Assembly: GCF_001949145.1 (NCBI RefSeq)
Contig: NW_019091459.1
Location: 171,240 to 235,239, forward strand
Source of the DNA: Acanthaster planci
Taxonomy: Eukaryota; Echinodermata; Asteroidea; Valvatida; Acanthasteridae
DNA length: 64,000 bases
Direction: 5' to 3'
A model generated the notes under the pieces. The model was not told the origin of the DNA, did no database searches, and worked only from the letters and a program-made list of their open reading frames with translations. Numbering within the stretch: the first letter of the stretch is position 1; every line of letters starts with the position of its first letter. A program made the translations under genes and the position numbers. Below are positions 47,930 to 64,000 of the stretch, one piece after another.

Positions 47930-48780
47930 TGAAGAAGGTACTTTAAGCTATGAAATTCAAACATACATCAACATCAAATAGTTTGAGCTGTTTTAGTAGT
48001 TTCACTTTTACCGATGGCATGAAGATTCATTCTGTAAAGTTCATCTTCGTACGAGACCACGTACGGTATACAAGAGGAAATAATGTTGGCCACATTTAGC
48101 GACTACAGGACTGCTTTTTACATCTCGCTTTAGTTCATGAATACGGGAATTGTGCTGGCATCAAAAACCGAACGTTTATTTTTATCCCTTTTCACTGCCA
48201 CAAAGGAAATGGGGAGTAGAAGTAACATTGGAAGAAAACTTTAATCAAGAGACTTGAATGGAGTCTACTAGCCGATTGGGAACCCCCCCCCCAATTGTCT
48301 TCCAGCCTCGTCCTCAACCTTCAGTTATTTTAGCTTTCAACGTTCGCTTGTTGTCAAGCGCCCGAACATGGCGCTGGGAAGGGCTGATGGCCCTGCACAA
48401 ATATAGATTTTGGTGAAGGAAATACGTCACACGGGGTCACCGCCGACGACGCACAGAGCATTATAAATTTCTGCCAGTCGCGTGAGCTCGCCCAGTGCCC
48501 TACACAAGCGATATTTTGTTATTTTTCTTCCGCGTTACTGAAAATACCCTCACTACGTTTTATTTTTTCATCCAATATTGATCAAGATAACCAGTGAACC
48601 ACTAAAAACTGAAAGCAAAATGAAAGAGGACATGTCAAACATCTGTTTTCTGTCCAGCCTGGACACCTAAGATAGTTGTGAGTGTTTTTAAAATGATTTT
48701 AAAATAACAAGGATTTATCATTGGTGTCTATGGAAATTTACTTTTACGGGGGCAACCCGGCCCGTAGTCTTGCTCCAAGA
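47930..48780. other. Intergenic region upstream of POLE
   Basis: No gene recognised on either strand. In vertebrates POLE has a divergent neighbour close by; nothing comparable can be read here. Confidence 0.4.
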
Positions 48781-48785
48781 CTGGT

Positions 48786-49060
48786 TTACAGTTTGAATAT
48801 AGCGCCCTCTACTGGTAGTGCTATTCTTCTGCGCTTGCCAGAGCATGTCGCCTGCACGTTGCATGCACCAGCCAATAGAGTAAACCCCGTCTTGGTGCAA
48901 GACCACGAAGATGAGAACCAGTACGCAAGTGCGGACCACCCAGGCGCGCCAAAAACGAAGAAATACCGCGAAGGTTGGACTCAACAGGACCCCAGTATAT
49001 GCCCAGCAAATGCAACATTTTTGTATATTTTAGAATCACTTTGGCGTGAAAGAAAAGCAC
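48786..49060 (+). promoter_or_regulatory. Probable POLE promoter and 5' UTR (E2F site, CCAAT box)
   Basis: A sequence equal to the E2F consensus TTTGGCGC lies on the minus strand at 48944-48954 (GCGCGCCAAAA on plus), about 110 bp before the start codon. A CCAAT box is at 48872-48876 and a CHR-like TTTGAA at 48792-48797. A second, weaker E2F-like TTTGGCGTGAA is at 49040-49050. E2F/CCAAT/CHR combinations are typical of S-phase replication genes, so cell-cycle control is likely. No TATA box is evident. The transcription start is not determinable. Confidence 0.55.

Positions 49061-64000
<14,940 letters not shown>

Overview
This is eukaryotic, intron-rich, AT-leaning animal DNA with dense transposon debris and one scaffold gap (36318-36917). 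No bacterial, organellar or operon-like structure is seen. Gene structures and repeat types point to a marine invertebrate, probably a deuterostome such as an echinoderm. That is an inference from general character; no marker fixes the species. The window holds two clear multi-exon genes, a small tandem gene family, and many broken mobile elements.

Region by region. 0-14.5 kb: low-information DNA related to itself (0-2.3 kb resembles 13.2-14.2 kb), a decayed Ty3/gypsy element on the minus strand (2.8-5.7 kb), a decayed non-LTR reverse transcriptase (6.1-6.9 kb) with an inverted fragment behind it, and a second gypsy RT remnant (14.2-14.5 kb). 9.4-39.4 kb: four minus-strand, single-exon GNAT acetyltransferase genes resembling NAA80 (the actin N-terminal acetyltransferase), spaced about 10.2, 10.2 and 9.0 kb apart. 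The first three are intact and the fourth is a pseudogene. Non-coding blocks about 2-3.5 kb beyond the first three genes are also related, so the array arose by old segmental duplication in units of about 10 kb. Also here are a RecQ-like helicase scrap (16.0 kb), a palindromic minisatellite (17.8 kb) and a complete 1.55-kb foldback-type transposon with an 8-bp target duplication (24.1-25.65 kb).

41.6-45.3 kb: a four-exon, minus-strand Ly6/uPAR-type gene encoding a small secreted, cysteine-rich, probably GPI-anchored protein. 45.5-48.9 kb: MITE-like repeats and intergenic DNA. 48.8-64 kb: the 5' part of the gene for the DNA polymerase epsilon catalytic subunit (POLE), plus strand, 19 exons reconstructed from the start codon to the beginning of exon 19, where the window ends. 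About 819 of roughly 2,200-2,300 residues are covered: the N-terminal domain, the complete 3'-5' exonuclease domain and the polymerase domain through motif B. The introns carry minisatellites, a SINE, a LINE tail and two palindromic insertions. A good E2F consensus and a CCAAT box lie just upstream of the start codon.

The genes do not form an obvious pathway. The most notable features are the NAA80-like array, the foldback transposon, an 83-bp near-perfect palindrome inserted with a 9-bp duplication in POLE intron 1, and a GC-AG intron in POLE.
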